Shown piece after piece: positions 8,646 through 17,543 of a DNA stretch of 64,000 bases. The stretch covers positions 27,164-91,163 of the forward strand of contig CAJKGK010000011.1 of assembly GCA_905199445.1 (NCBI GenBank). Reading direction: 5' to 3'. Numbering within the stretch: the first letter of the stretch is position 1; the number at the start of each line of letters is the position of its first letter. Source of the stretch: an uncultured Lachnospiraceae bacterium (GTDB lineage: Bacteria > Bacillota > Clostridia > Lachnospirales > Lachnospiraceae). Under the pieces are notes generated by a model. That model ran no database searches. It was not told where the DNA came from and saw nothing but the letters and a program-made list of their open reading frames with translations. Made by a program: the position numbers and the translations under genes.

Positions 8646-9345
8646 TACGAAATAGTGTGACCGGTTTTTTCAGCGGCATATACAGCGGGTATACACCATC
8701 CGGATCCGGTCCCAGACGATCGTAAATCCATGATGTATCTTTGCGTCCGTCCACCATCCTTTTACCGTAAAGTTTGGCAAAAGCTTCCATATCCGCCATG
8801 CTGTTAAACGGCTGACCAAATTCCAAATCCAGATCTACGGCCTCAAAAGGAATATCTTTCGAATTCAGCCACCGGATCATGGTTCCCGCATTTTCGCGGG
8901 ATGTCTTTTCACAGTTTCTGGAAAAAAGATGCCTGCTGCTGCGCCCTTTAATAATATAAACCGGTCCCCTGCACACCTTTTCGGTTTGTTTTAAAATCGC
9001 CTCTGCCTGTGCAAAATAGCAGAAAATCATGGCATCGTAAGTTTTTTTAATCTCCATGGTATAAAAATCTCCCATAATCGGAAATACATTGGAAACACCA
9101 GTATCCGGTGCTGTCAGATTCCTTGTTAAAACAGTCAGCGCCTCAGGGGAGATATCCACAGCATCCACCTGCGCCACGTAGGGAGACAGAGCCAAAGACA
9201 GATAGCCCAGGCCACAGCCCATGTCACAGATTCTGTCTGTTTTTTTCAGATCCTGCCCAATCAGCCCTGCCAGTGTTTTATAGTATTGGGTGTGGCTGGC
9301 TGCCCTGTCCATATATCGAATCATTTCTTCATTCCAGACAAACAT
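8635..9345 (-). CDS. Class I SAM-dependent methyltransferase
   Basis: 236 residues. The SAM-binding motif I is ICDMGCGLGYLSLAL (about residues 38-52), followed by an acidic end of strand 2 (VDAVDIS). It is a small-molecule type Rossmann methyltransferase by pattern, but the substrate is not evident. The ATG at 9345 lies 25 nt inside the upstream ATPase gene, so the two are translationally coupled. Location between transporter subunits suggests it acts on the imported compound, its chelator or a cofactor. The 3' end carries a 20-bp tandem duplication. Confidence 0.85.
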   Translation of the reverse strand: MFVWNEEMIRYMDRAASHTQYYKTLAGLIGQDLKKTDRICDMGCGLGYLSLALSPYVAQVDAVDISPEALTVLTRNLTAPDTGVSNVFPIMGDFYTMEIKKTYDAMIFCYFAQAEAILKQTEKVCRGPVYIIKGRSSRHLFSRNCEKTSRENAGTMIRWLNSKDIPFEAVDLDLEFGQPFNSMADMEAFAKLYGKRMVDGRKDTSWIYDRLGPDPDGVYPLYMPLKKPVTLFRIYN

Positions 9346-10118
9346 CCCCTATCCCCTCCAATCCCTTCAGGCATAATAAATTGATGGCCATTTTCTTCAT
9401 AAAATGTCACACGGACATGATAAAGACGCCAAATCAACTCCGGAGTCATCACATCCCTGCCGCCATGGGCAAGCATCATTCCATCATCCACGGCCAGAAT
9501 TTCATCGGCAAACAATAGCGCATGCTGGGGATTATGGGAAGAAATAAGCACCGACATACCTTCCTCACAAAGCTTTTTTACCTGCATAAGTACCTTGAGC
9601 TGATTGCCGTAATCCAGACTGGATGTCGGTTCATCCATAAGCAGCAAACGGCCGCCCTGCGCCAATGCCCTGGCAACAAGCACCATCTGCCGTTCACCGC
9701 CGCTGATCTGAGAAAAGCCCTGGTTCTGAAGATGGGAAATCCCCAGACGCCCCAGGGCCTCCCTGGCGATTTTCTCATCTTCCTCAGAGGGAGATGCAAA
9801 GATTGATGTATATGCACTGCGCCCCATCAGGACAATCTGATGAACCGGATAATTAAATACCGGGCTGGCCGCCTGCGGAATATAGGCCACATGCCGGGCC
9901 AGTTCCCTGATAGAATAGGTTCTGATATTTCTGCCTTCCAGCGCTATCTGTCCCTGGACACCTTTTAAATGCCCAAGAATACATTTAAAAATCGTACTTT
10001 TCCCGGCACCGTTATGTCCAAGAAGAAAGGTCATTTTTCCCGGCTTTACAAAAAAACTAATATCCTTAAGCACCTGGTGCGAACCATAAGCGAAACTTAA
10101 ATGATTGACTTCAAGCAT
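9321..10118 (-). CDS. ABC transporter ATPase, FepC/BtuD/MolC type
   Basis: 265 residues with Walker A GHNGAGKST (34-42), Q-loop IPQAA, signature ISGGERQMV, Walker B LLLMDEP and an H-loop in SSHNPQHAL. It powers import through the FecCD-type permease encoded immediately upstream; the genes overlap by 8 nt. The overlap with the methyltransferase gene downstream is 25 nt. Subfamily membership fits type II importers of metal chelates, cobalamin or molybdate. Confidence 0.93.
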   Translation of the reverse strand: MLEVNHLSFAYGSHQVLKDISFFVKPGKMTFLLGHNGAGKSTIFKCILGHLKGVQGQIALEGRNIRTYSIRELARHVAYIPQAASPVFNYPVHQIVLMGRSAYTSIFASPSEEDEKIAREALGRLGISHLQNQGFSQISGGERQMVLVARALAQGGRLLLMDEPTSSLDYGNQLKVLMQVKKLCEEGMSVLISSHNPQHALLFADEILAVDDGMMLAHGGRDVMTPELIWRLYHVRVTFYEENGHQFIMPEGIGGDRGCLSGMKK

Positions 10119-11157
10119 GGCTTTGACCTCCCTTCAGCAATAAATAAAGGAAAAAGGGCGCCCCCACAAAGGCCGTCAAAATACCAATGGGCACCTCACT
10201 GGTAGACAGTGTCCTGGCCAGATTATCGACCATGATAAGGAAAGATCCCCCCATCAATATGGTTGCCGGAAGGAGATATTTATAATCATTTCCTGCAAAT
10301 TTACGGGCAAAATGGGGAATCACAAGCCCAACCCAGCCAATCATTCCGCTTACAGAAACACTGACCGCAGTCATCAAAGTTGCACATACAATAATCCCCA
10401 TGCGAAGGCGGTGAATATGAACCCCCAGCGCCATAGCCTCTTCATCCGCCAGTGTTGCCACATTCAAACGCCAACGCAGCAAAAACAGAGGGACCATTCC
10501 CAGTAAAATAACCGGAACAAGAAGCATAAGGTCCTCCTTTCTTATAGAAGCCAGGCTGCCCATGAGCCAATAAGTAATGGCCGGCAGCTGATCTGTGGGA
10601 TCGGCTACCAGTTTCAAAAAGGATGTACCTGCCGAAAACAGGGACCCCATCATAATCCCCGCCAAAATCAATCCCATGGCCATATTATTTTTATACTTTG
10701 ACGAAATCACGCAGACGATCACCACCGCCAAAAGCCCGAATCCAAAAGACAGCAGACTGATACCGGCATAGCCCACCCCCATCAGGATGCCAAGGGCAGC
10801 ACCAAAGCCGGCACCGGCAGATGTACCTAAAACATCCGGCGAGACCATAGGATTTTTAAACATTCCCTGATAGACACCGCCGGAAACTGCCAGGGCACCG
10901 CCAATGAGTCCTGCGGCAATAATTCTTGGAAACCGCACATTCATAACCACAATCTCCATGGACGTATCCCATGTATGCTCAATAGGAAGAATTTTTGAAA
11001 TAAATATTTTGATGACCTCCGGCACCGGTACCCCATACAGTCCGATGGCAAAGGATACGAAAAAACAGATTAAGAATAGAATCAGCAGCACAAATACCCG
11101 ACGCCGGTACTTGACGCTTCCGCCGCTACTTGACGTCCTGCGCTTGTTTTTCATCAT
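10111..11157 (-). CDS. FecCD/BtuC-type ABC transporter permease
   Basis: 348 residues from the ATG at 11157, which has AGAGGTGAAACAT upstream; an in-frame upstream extension adds 42 residues without family resemblance and includes the promoter region. About ten hydrophobic segments and the signature stretches NVRFPRIIAAGLIGGALAVS, GTSAGAGFGAALG and IGWVGLVIPHFAR identify the BtuC fold. It forms the membrane channel with the ATPase encoded downstream. Adjacent XdhC and a THEP1-type NTPase favour an oxyanion such as molybdate over iron, but sequence alone does not decide. Confidence 0.92.
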   Translation of the reverse strand: MMKNKRRTSSSGGSVKYRRRVFVLLILFLICFFVSFAIGLYGVPVPEVIKIFISKILPIEHTWDTSMEIVVMNVRFPRIIAAGLIGGALAVSGGVYQGMFKNPMVSPDVLGTSAGAGFGAALGILMGVGYAGISLLSFGFGLLAVVIVCVISSKYKNNMAMGLILAGIMMGSLFSAGTSFLKLVADPTDQLPAITYWLMGSLASIRKEDLMLLVPVILLGMVPLFLLRWRLNVATLADEEAMALGVHIHRLRMGIIVCATLMTAVSVSVSGMIGWVGLVIPHFARKFAGNDYKYLLPATILMGGSFLIMVDNLARTLSTSEVPIGILTAFVGAPFFLYLLLKGGQSHA

Positions 11158-11185
11158 ATGTTTCACCTCTTTACATGCTGGCTTC

Positions 11186-11214
11186 ATTATATCATTGAAT
11201 ACATCATCAAACAA
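11186..11214 (-). promoter_or_regulatory. Promoter of the BtuCD-type transporter operon
   Basis: On the minus strand TTGTTT (11209-11214), 17 nt, TATAAT (11186-11191), about 30 nt before the permease start. It lies inside the rejected N-terminal extension of the permease reading frame, which supports the shorter start. Confidence 0.65.
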
Positions 11215-11222
11215 CGAAGAAT

Positions 11223-11259
11223 ATTCGATAATTTCGAATTTATATTCTATATTATCGAA
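11223..11259. promoter_or_regulatory. Candidate operator: nested TTCGATAAT/ATTATCGAA dyads
   Basis: TTCGATAAT (11224-11232) and ATTATCGAA (11251-11259) form a perfect inverted repeat. Between them ATTCGA-TAATT-TCGAAT (11223-11239) forms a second dyad sharing the left arm. They lie just upstream of the -35 of the transporter operon, in the divergent region with the NTPase gene, so they may bind a regulator of both. Confidence 0.45.
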
Positions 11260-11417
11260 CTTCATTGATCTTTTCTTTATCACACACCTTTTTTACTAAA
11301 ACAAGTCTAAACAAGCGCCGACAAAAGGTGTACAATCACTGTATCAAATAAAAATATAAAAAACGGACATGCTTCACAAAGAATTTTATTCCTGATGAAA
11401 CAGCCTAGGGAGGTTTT

Positions 11418-12053
11418 ATGAAACATATTTTTCTTACAGGAGATATCGGCTGCGGCAAGAGTACCCTGATCCGCCGTGTTCTCGAAACAGCCGGTTCGCA
11501 GATAACCGTTGCCGGCGGTTTTCTCACCGGCTTTGAAAATAACCAGCGCTTTGGCCCCAGAAAACTTTATATGTGCAATGCCAAAAATTTCAGTGACCCT
11601 CAATTTCTCAGGCAACCTGTATTTTCCCAGGTATACGGCGGCCAGGCCGCTGCAAACCTGGAAGCTTTCAGCCCGCCTCAAATCATCCGGGAAACCTTCG
11701 AGGATTTTGGCGTCTCCTTAATTGAGGCCGGACTTACAACAGCCTTAAATGCAGACAAAGCAGCCAAGAAAACAGTCCCAAAAGTTCCCCTAAAAAATAA
11801 TAACAACGGCGGCTCTGTGCCTGTACTTATTTTCGATGAATGTGGTTATATGGAGGCTGAGGCACCATTGTTCCGTCAGGCAGTCATCCGGTCTCTGGAT
11901 TCACCGGTTCCCATTCTTGGCGTCATCCGACAGACAACCCGGCCATCCTGGCTGGATCAAATCCGTGCCCATCCCGACACCCTGCTGATGACTGTGACAC
12001 CGCAAAACAGAGACCACCTGGTGCCTCTCCTTTGCGGCCTGCTGTGCCCTTAG
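11418..12053 (+). CDS. THEP1-family nucleoside-triphosphatase
   Basis: 211 residues. Walker A GDIGCGKST (8-16), Walker B VLIFDECG, the downstream SPVPILGVI strand and a C-terminal TPQNRDHL motif match NTPase_1/THEP1 P-loop proteins, which hydrolyse NTPs and resemble the GTP-binding MobB of the molybdenum cofactor pathway. A strong GGGAGG site precedes the ATG. It is transcribed away from the transporter-xdhC operon across a shared regulatory region, which supports a role in molybdenum enzyme maturation (inference). A hydrophilic Lys/Asn-rich insert near residues 115-133 looks like a flexible linker. Confidence 0.8.
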   Translation: MKHIFLTGDIGCGKSTLIRRVLETAGSQITVAGGFLTGFENNQRFGPRKLYMCNAKNFSDPQFLRQPVFSQVYGGQAAANLEAFSPPQIIRETFEDFGVSLIEAGLTTALNADKAAKKTVPKVPLKNNNNGGSVPVLIFDECGYMEAEAPLFRQAVIRSLDSPVPILGVIRQTTRPSWLDQIRAHPDTLLMTVTPQNRDHLVPLLCGLLCP

Positions 12054-12073
12054 TGACTGATAACCCATTTAAA

Positions 12074-12130
12074 ATGCCCCCATTCAGGCCACAAGTTTTA
12101 TGATTTTACTTGTCTCCTAAATGGGGGCAT
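12074..12130. terminator. Bidirectional terminator between the NTPase gene and carB
   Basis: ATGCCCCCAT (12074-12083) pairs exactly with ATGGGGGCAT (12121-12130). The plus strand continues cttattttta and the minus strand TTTTAAAT. It separates two convergent genes. Confidence 0.7.
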
Positions 12131-12150
12131 CTTATTTTTAATGATCTTTA

Positions 12151-15100
12151 TTATTTAATATGGCTGTGTCTTTCCTGAAGTGACATTACACCAATCTGTT
12201 TTTCTTTCTGAACAGCGAGAATTCCGTTGGCAGTCGCCAGGGCTGCGGCCATTGTTGTCATATAAGGCACACGGCTCTTCACGCAGGCTTTACGCACATA
12301 GCTGTCATCCGGACCGGCATCATTTCCCTTTGGTGTATTAACTACAAGCTGTACCTTATTATTGGTAATCATATCATACACATTGGGACGTCCTTCGGAA
12401 ACCTTGAAAATTTTCTCTGACTCAATGCCGTTTTCAGCCAGATATTCTCTTGTATGCTTTGTGGACATGATCTTAAAGCCAGCCTGTTTAAACAGTTTTG
12501 CAACCGCCAGTACGTCATTTTTATCCCGGTTGCTGACACTGATTAATACGGTGCCTTCCAGAGGCAGTTTTGTCTGTGTAGCTTCCTGAGCCTTGTAGAA
12601 GGCCTCACCCACATTGTCGGCAATACCGAGAACCTCACCTGTAGAACGCATTTCAGGTCCTAACAGAGGGTCAACCTCTGGGAACATGTTAAATGGGAAT
12701 ACAGCTTCCTTCACGCCATAATGGGGAATTTCCTTTTCCTTCAGATCATTGAGCGGTGAAGGCTTTCCTGTAAATTCCATAGTAATAATCTCTGTCGCCA
12801 GAGGAACCATGGAAATATTACATACCTTTGATACAAGAGGTACTGTACGGGAGGCTCTTGGATTGGCTTCCAGAACATACACCTTATCATTTTCAATAGC
12901 ATACTGCATATTCATCAAACCACGCACATGCATTTCTTCGGCAATTTTCTTTGTATATTCCTTAATTGTCTTCAGGTTTTCCTGAGAAATGTTCTGAGAT
13001 GGAATAATACATGCAGAGTCACCGGAATGAACACCGGCCAGCTCAATATGCTCCATAACCGCAGGTACAAAGGCATGAGTACCATCACTGATGGCATCGG
13101 CTTCACACTCTGTGGCATGCTGCAGGAAGCGGTCAATAAGAATCGGACGATCCGGTGTCACACCTACCGCTGCTGCCATATAAGCTTTCATGCTTTCCGG
13201 TTCATACACAACTTCCATGCCCCGGCCGCCAAGAACATAGGATGGGCGAACCATCACCGGATAACCGATGCGGTCTGCAATCTCAAGGGCATCTTCCACA
13301 GTTACAGCCATACCGGATTCAGGCATAGGTATTTCAAGCTTATCCATCATGGCCCGGAACAGATCACGATCTTCTGCAAGGTCAATCACAGCCGGAGATG
13401 TTCCCAGAATCTTCACACCGTTCTTTTCCAGTTCTGCGGAAAGATTAAGCGGTGTCTGACCGCCGAACTGAGCAATAACACCCAGTGGCTTTTCCTTCTT
13501 ATAAATACTTAAAACATCTTCCAGTGTTAAAGGTTCAAAGTAAAGCTTGTCAGATGTATCATAGTCTGTGGACACGGTTTCAGGATTGCAGTTGACAATG
13601 ATTGTCTCAAAACCTGCCTTCTTTAATGCAAGGGCACAATGGACGCAGCAGTAGTCAAATTCAATCCCCTGGCCAATGCGGTTCGGACCGCCGCCCAGAA
13701 TCATAATCTTATTTTTATTTTCACTGGCCACGCTTTCATCCTTAGCATGATAAGTGGAATAATAGTAATTCTTGTCCTGAGTACCGCTGACATGAACGCC
13801 TTCCCATGCTTCCTCGATACCGGCAGCCGCTCTGGCGCTGCGGATATCATCTTCAGAAACTTCAAGAATCTTACTCAGGTATTTGTCTGAAAAACCATCC
13901 AGCTTAGCCTGACGCAGAGCCGCTTCCTCAGGAACCGCACCTTTGCCTGCCAGAAGAGCCTCTTCTTCCTCAACCAGTTCTTTCATCTGCTCAATAAAAT
14001 AAGGTTTAATTTTTGTCAGTTCATGAAGTTCTTCTACTGTGGCACCTTTTCTCAATGCTTCATACATGATAAACTGGCGCTGGCTTGTAGGCTCGAACAG
14101 CATGTTCAGCAGTTCTTCCTTGGATTTATCATGGAAATTCTTTGCAAATCCCAGACCATACTGACCATTTTCCAGACTGCGGATTGCTTTCTGGAAAGCT
14201 TCTTTATAAGTTTTCCCGATACTCATAACTTCGCCGACAGCACGCATCTGTGTCCCCAGCTTATCCTGCACACCCTTGAATTTTTCAAATGCCCAGCGGG
14301 CGAACTTGATCACAATGTAATCTCCGTCCGGAACATACTTGTCCAGAGTGCCATACTTACCGCATGGAATCTCATCCAATGTCAGTCCGCTGGCCAGCAT
14401 TGCAGATACAAGGGCAATAGGGAAACCAGTGGCTTTTGAAGCCAGCGCCGATGATCTGGATGTTCTCGGATTGATTTCAATAACTGCAATTCTTCCGTCT
14501 TCCGGATTACGTGCAAACTGTACGTTTGTACCGCCGATTACCTGAACCTCTTCAACGATCTTATAGGCCTGACGCTGAAGTTCCTCCTGAGCCTCTTTAG
14601 GAATGGTCAACATCGGGGCAGAACAGAAGGAGTCTCCTGTATGAACGCCCAGAGGGTCAATATTTTCAATGAAACATACGGTAATCATGTTGTTTTTTGC
14701 ATCGCGGACAACTTCCAGTTCCAGTTCTTCCCAGCCAAGAATAGACTCTTCAACAAGAACCTGGCCGACAAGGCTGGCCTGAAGACCACGGGCACATACA
14801 GTCTTTAATTCTTCTACGTTATATACAAGTCCGCCGCCGGCACCGCCCATTGTATATGCCGGACGCAAAACAACCGGATACCCCAGTTTTTCAGCAATAG
14901 CCAAAGCCTCATCTACAGTATAGGCAACTTCGCTGCGGGCCATCTCAATGCCCAGACGATTCATGGTCTTTTTAAACTCAATACGGTCCTCACCGCGTTC
15001 AATCGCATCGATCTGAACACCGATAACTTTGACATCATATTTTTCAAGCACGCCGGCTGCTGCAAGCTCAGAACAGAGATTTAAACCAGACTGTCCGCCA

Positions 15101-15369
15101 AGATTGGGCAGGATCGCATCCGGTCTTTCCTTTGCAATAATCTGTTCAAGGCGTTCTACATTTAATGGCTCGATATAGGTCACGTCCGCAATGCCAGGGT
15201 CGGTCATAATTGTAGCAGGATTGGAATTGACAAGAACAATTTCATATCCAAGCTGACGCAGAGCCTTACATGCCTGTGTACCGGAATAGTCAAACTCGCA
15301 TGCCTGTCCGATAATAATCGGGCCGGAACCAATAATCAGTACTTTGTGAATATCATTTCTCTTTCCCAT
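12151..15369 (-). CDS. carB: Carbamoyl phosphate synthase large subunit
   Basis: 1072 residues, the normal length. Two ATP-grasp halves are visible: the first begins KVLIIGSGPIIIGQACEFDY and the second KIMILGGGPNRIGQGIEFDY. A C-terminal MGS-like allosteric domain contains LISVSNRDK and LVVNTPKG. CarB makes carbamoyl phosphate for pyrimidines and arginine from bicarbonate, ATP and ammonia supplied by CarA. I start at the ATG at 15369, which has GGAGG 5 nt upstream; the longer frame begins in the leader. carA is not adjacent on either side: greA lies upstream and an unrelated convergent gene downstream. Confidence 0.97.
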   Translation of the reverse strand: MGKRNDIHKVLIIGSGPIIIGQACEFDYSGTQACKALRQLGYEIVLVNSNPATIMTDPGIADVTYIEPLNVERLEQIIAKERPDAILPNLGGQSGLNLCSELAAAGVLEKYDVKVIGVQIDAIERGEDRIEFKKTMNRLGIEMARSEVAYTVDEALAIAEKLGYPVVLRPAYTMGGAGGGLVYNVEELKTVCARGLQASLVGQVLVEESILGWEELELEVVRDAKNNMITVCFIENIDPLGVHTGDSFCSAPMLTIPKEAQEELQRQAYKIVEEVQVIGGTNVQFARNPEDGRIAVIEINPRTSRSSALASKATGFPIALVSAMLASGLTLDEIPCGKYGTLDKYVPDGDYIVIKFARWAFEKFKGVQDKLGTQMRAVGEVMSIGKTYKEAFQKAIRSLENGQYGLGFAKNFHDKSKEELLNMLFEPTSQRQFIMYEALRKGATVEELHELTKIKPYFIEQMKELVEEEEALLAGKGAVPEEAALRQAKLDGFSDKYLSKILEVSEDDIRSARAAAGIEEAWEGVHVSGTQDKNYYYSTYHAKDESVASENKNKIMILGGGPNRIGQGIEFDYCCVHCALALKKAGFETIIVNCNPETVSTDYDTSDKLYFEPLTLEDVLSIYKKEKPLGVIAQFGGQTPLNLSAELEKNGVKILGTSPAVIDLAEDRDLFRAMMDKLEIPMPESGMAVTVEDALEIADRIGYPVMVRPSYVLGGRGMEVVYEPESMKAYMAAAVGVTPDRPILIDRFLQHATECEADAISDGTHAFVPAVMEHIELAGVHSGDSACIIPSQNISQENLKTIKEYTKKIAEEMHVRGLMNMQYAIENDKVYVLEANPRASRTVPLVSKVCNISMVPLATEIITMEFTGKPSPLNDLKEKEIPHYGVKEAVFPFNMFPEVDPLLGPEMRSTGEVLGIADNVGEAFYKAQEATQTKLPLEGTVLISVSNRDKNDVLAVAKLFKQAGFKIMSTKHTREYLAENGIESEKIFKVSEGRPNVYDMITNNKVQLVVNTPKGNDAGPDDSYVRKACVKSRVPYMTTMAAALATANGILAVQKEKQIGVMSLQERHSHIK

Positions 15370-15401
15370 ATGTTCCTCCATTGTGCATTTTTTCTCAAGA
15401 C

Positions 15402-15407
15402 AGTATA
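15402..15407 (-). promoter_or_regulatory. Possible carB -10 box
   Basis: TATACT on the minus strand about 33 nt upstream of the carB start; no convincing -35 at 17 nt, so promoter assignment is weak. Confidence 0.3.
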
Positions 15408-15498
15408 CTACATTTACCTTCAATAATAAATACAAAATTTTTATAAATTTTATTATTCTACACATTGGGCGCTCATTGCAGGCTTTTTACCCTCACAA

Positions 15499-15550
15499 AT
15501 GTTACTTTTCGCCAAAAAATAACATGAAGGAAGCCTAAAAATTTTTTAGG
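15499..15550. other. AT-rich hairpins in the greA-carB spacer
   Basis: An 11-bp hairpin with one wobble (15499-15525, arms starting ATGTTA and ending TAACAT) lies beside the palindrome CCTAAAAATTTTTTAGG (15534-15550). They may end greA transcription or belong to the carB leader; neither has a textbook T-tract. Confidence 0.4.
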
Positions 15551-15571
15551 TTTATAAAAAACTTCGTATCT

Positions 15572-16075
15572 CTAAAAACTCCGTATGCGGTCACTGCCGT
15601 CATCGGTTGTATTTTCTATAGAACGAATCACAACATAATAGCCGTTTTTTTCATTCACCTTTACGAACACCCGATCTCCCGCCTTGTGCCCCATAATGGC
15701 CTTTCCAATGGGGGATTCATTGCTGATACGTCCTTCCAGAGAATTTTCTCTGATGGTTGTCACAATTTTATAGGTTTCACATTCATCTTCATCTTCAAAA
15801 TACAGTTCTACTGTATTATTTAATCCAACCTCATCCGCTTTGGAAGTGTCTGACACCACTTTGGCGGTTTTTATCATTCGTTCCAGATAACGAATCCGGC
15901 TTTCATTTTTATTTTTATCCCTTTTGGCCGCATAATACTCAAAATTTTCACTGAGATCCCCATGCTCTCTGGCCTCCTTGACCGCTTCAATGGCGTCAGG
16001 GCGCACAACAAGCCTTCGGTATTCGATCTCCTCTTTCAGACGACGAATATCATTTTCCGTTAACTGATCATACAT
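15572..16075 (-). CDS. greA: GreA/GreB family transcription elongation factor
   Basis: 167 residues. The N-terminal coiled coil carries EAREHGDLSENFEYYAAKRD, the acidic-tip signature of GreA, which enters the RNA polymerase secondary channel and stimulates cleavage of backtracked RNA. The C-terminal FKBP-like domain contains ESPIGKAIMGHKAGDRV. This matches the GreA group well. It is monocistronic or co-transcribed with carB, 202 nt downstream. The ATG at 16075 has GGGAG about 13 nt upstream, a slightly long spacing. Confidence 0.9.
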   Translation of the reverse strand: MYDQLTENDIRRLKEEIEYRRLVVRPDAIEAVKEAREHGDLSENFEYYAAKRDKNKNESRIRYLERMIKTAKVVSDTSKADEVGLNNTVELYFEDEDECETYKIVTTIRENSLEGRISNESPIGKAIMGHKAGDRVFVKVNEKNGYYVVIRSIENTTDDGSDRIRSF

Positions 16076-16099
16076 ATATGCTCACTCCCAAATTTTATT

Positions 16100-17452
16100 T
16101 TAGCCGATGACACTGTGGTTCATCCATTTTTTACTGAAAAACCGAGCGGTAAATATAATTCCTCTGACGGTCCAGTCTGTAAACATCCCAATCCACACGG
16201 CGATAGGGCCAAAGCCCAGCTGTCGGCACAGGAAAATACACAGACTGACACGAAATACCCACATGGAAATACAGGATACAATCATGGTAAATTTAACATC
16301 ACCTGCTGCTCTGAAACCGTAGGCCGGAATAAAGGACAGGGTCCACACAATCGGCTTAACAATCGTAATACAGGCCATCATAAAGATACACATAGACGCA
16401 CTTTCAGGCTCCATGCCGCCCAGCATCGTCACCGGTTTTGTCAGCGCAAAAACAAGAAGACAGCTGGCAATGACAACAACCTCCGCAACCGCAGAAAGCT
16501 TTTTCACATAATAAACCGCTTCATCCTTCCTTCCGGCCCCCATACACTGACCGACAACGGTCATCAGACCGATCCCGATGCCAATGGCCGCAATCCCGTT
16601 AAGATTTTCCAGAATATTGGTCATCGCCTGAGCCGCAATCGCCGCCGTCCCCAGGGTAGATACCGTGGACTGAATCGCCAGCTTTCCAAACTGAAACATG
16701 CCGTTTTCAATACCTGATGGTATCCCAACCGCAAGAATCATCCGGATCCGCTGCCACTGCGGCCGGATAGACAGGTAATCGCGCACATAAATCGTATTTT
16801 TTCTGCCCCTTAAAGCAGCCATTACAACAATGGCGGAAAAAATACGGGAACCCAAAGTGGAAATGGCAGCGCCGGCCACGCCCATATCAAATACCCATAT
16901 TAAAATTCCATTACCGGCCACATTAAGGATGTTAGAAATCACCGATACAGTCATCGGAAGTCTGGTATTTTTCTGAGCCCTGAAAACAGACGACCCGGCA
17001 TCAAACAGGGCAATAAAAGGGAACGACAGTGCAGTGTAAAAAAAGTATGTCTGGGAAGCTTCCATCACCGCATCCTCCACCTGACCGAAAATCAGCCGCA
17101 GAAGGGGGATTTTCCAGATCAGACAGCCTGCTGTCACCACCACCGAAATCAACGTAATGGCAAACATCAGCTGCCCCGCCGATTTTCTTGCATTCTCGCT
17201 GTCCTTTTGCCCCATATACTGAGAGCAGATGATCGTTCCCCCCGCAGCAAGGGCATAAAAGGCCTGGATCACAAGAACATTGATGGAATCCACCAGGGAC
17301 ACGGCCGAAATGGCCGCCGATCCCACATTGCTGACCATCATACTGTCTACGGTTCCCATCAAAGAATTAAGAATCTGCTCAATCACAAGAGGAACAAGCA
17401 AAATCCTTAAATCCCGGTTACTAAACATGTGCTTTGTTTCTGATTTTTTCAT
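16100..17452 (-). CDS. MATE family efflux transporter (second copy)
   Basis: 450 residues from the ATG at 17452, with 12 hydrophobic segments and MATE landmarks such as PLVIEQILNSLMGTVDSMMV, AGGTIICSQYMGQKDSENAR and TVVGQCMGAGRKDEAV. It exports toxins or drugs in exchange for Na+ or H+. It is less related to the gene at 3292 than typical paralogues. Upstream lies an ANT(6)-like gene in the same direction, and the 99-nt spacer between the two folds into a long hairpin that buries the likely ribosome binding site (GAGACGAGGCG) and ends in seven T directly before the start codon. Expression therefore looks controlled at the RNA level. Confidence 0.92.
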   Translation of the reverse strand: MKKSETKHMFSNRDLRILLVPLVIEQILNSLMGTVDSMMVSNVGSAAISAVSLVDSINVLVIQAFYALAAGGTIICSQYMGQKDSENARKSAGQLMFAITLISVVVTAGCLIWKIPLLRLIFGQVEDAVMEASQTYFFYTALSFPFIALFDAGSSVFRAQKNTRLPMTVSVISNILNVAGNGILIWVFDMGVAGAAISTLGSRIFSAIVVMAALRGRKNTIYVRDYLSIRPQWQRIRMILAVGIPSGIENGMFQFGKLAIQSTVSTLGTAAIAAQAMTNILENLNGIAAIGIGIGLMTVVGQCMGAGRKDEAVYYVKKLSAVAEVVVIASCLLVFALTKPVTMLGGMEPESASMCIFMMACITIVKPIVWTLSFIPAYGFRAAGDVKFTMIVSCISMWVFRVSLCIFLCRQLGFGPIAVWIGMFTDWTVRGIIFTARFFSKKWMNHSVIG

Positions 17453-17543
17453 AAAAAAACGCCTCGTCTCATTTGTACTGAAAATGGCTGCCCCCACATT
17501 TGCAGGGGGCCTTAGTCATTATACAACGGACAGGCGTATTTTT
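17453..17543 (-). promoter_or_regulatory. Structured RNA leader or attenuator before the MATE gene
   Basis: Read on the minus strand, AAAAATACGCCT (17543-17532) pairs with AGGCGTTTTTTT (17464-17453) with one mismatch. Nested inside are GTC/GAC (17531-17529 with 17468-17466), TTGTA/TACAA (17526-17522 with 17477-17473), AATG/CATT, and a GC-rich hairpin GCCCCC/GGGGGC (17490-17510). The closing stem contains the ribosome binding site and ends in T7, so it could terminate transcription or block translation. I could not match it to a known riboswitch consensus. It begins directly after the stop of the ANT(6)-like gene. Confidence 0.6.

Noticed and set aside
10111..11283. Longer FecCD permease starting at 11283
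   Set aside because: The extra 42 residues do not resemble the family and would include the promoter; the ATG at 11157 has a proper ribosome binding site.
12928..13512. 194-residue plus-strand open frame
   Set aside because: It lies wholly antisense to carB, has no ribosome binding site and a composition typical of antisense shadows.
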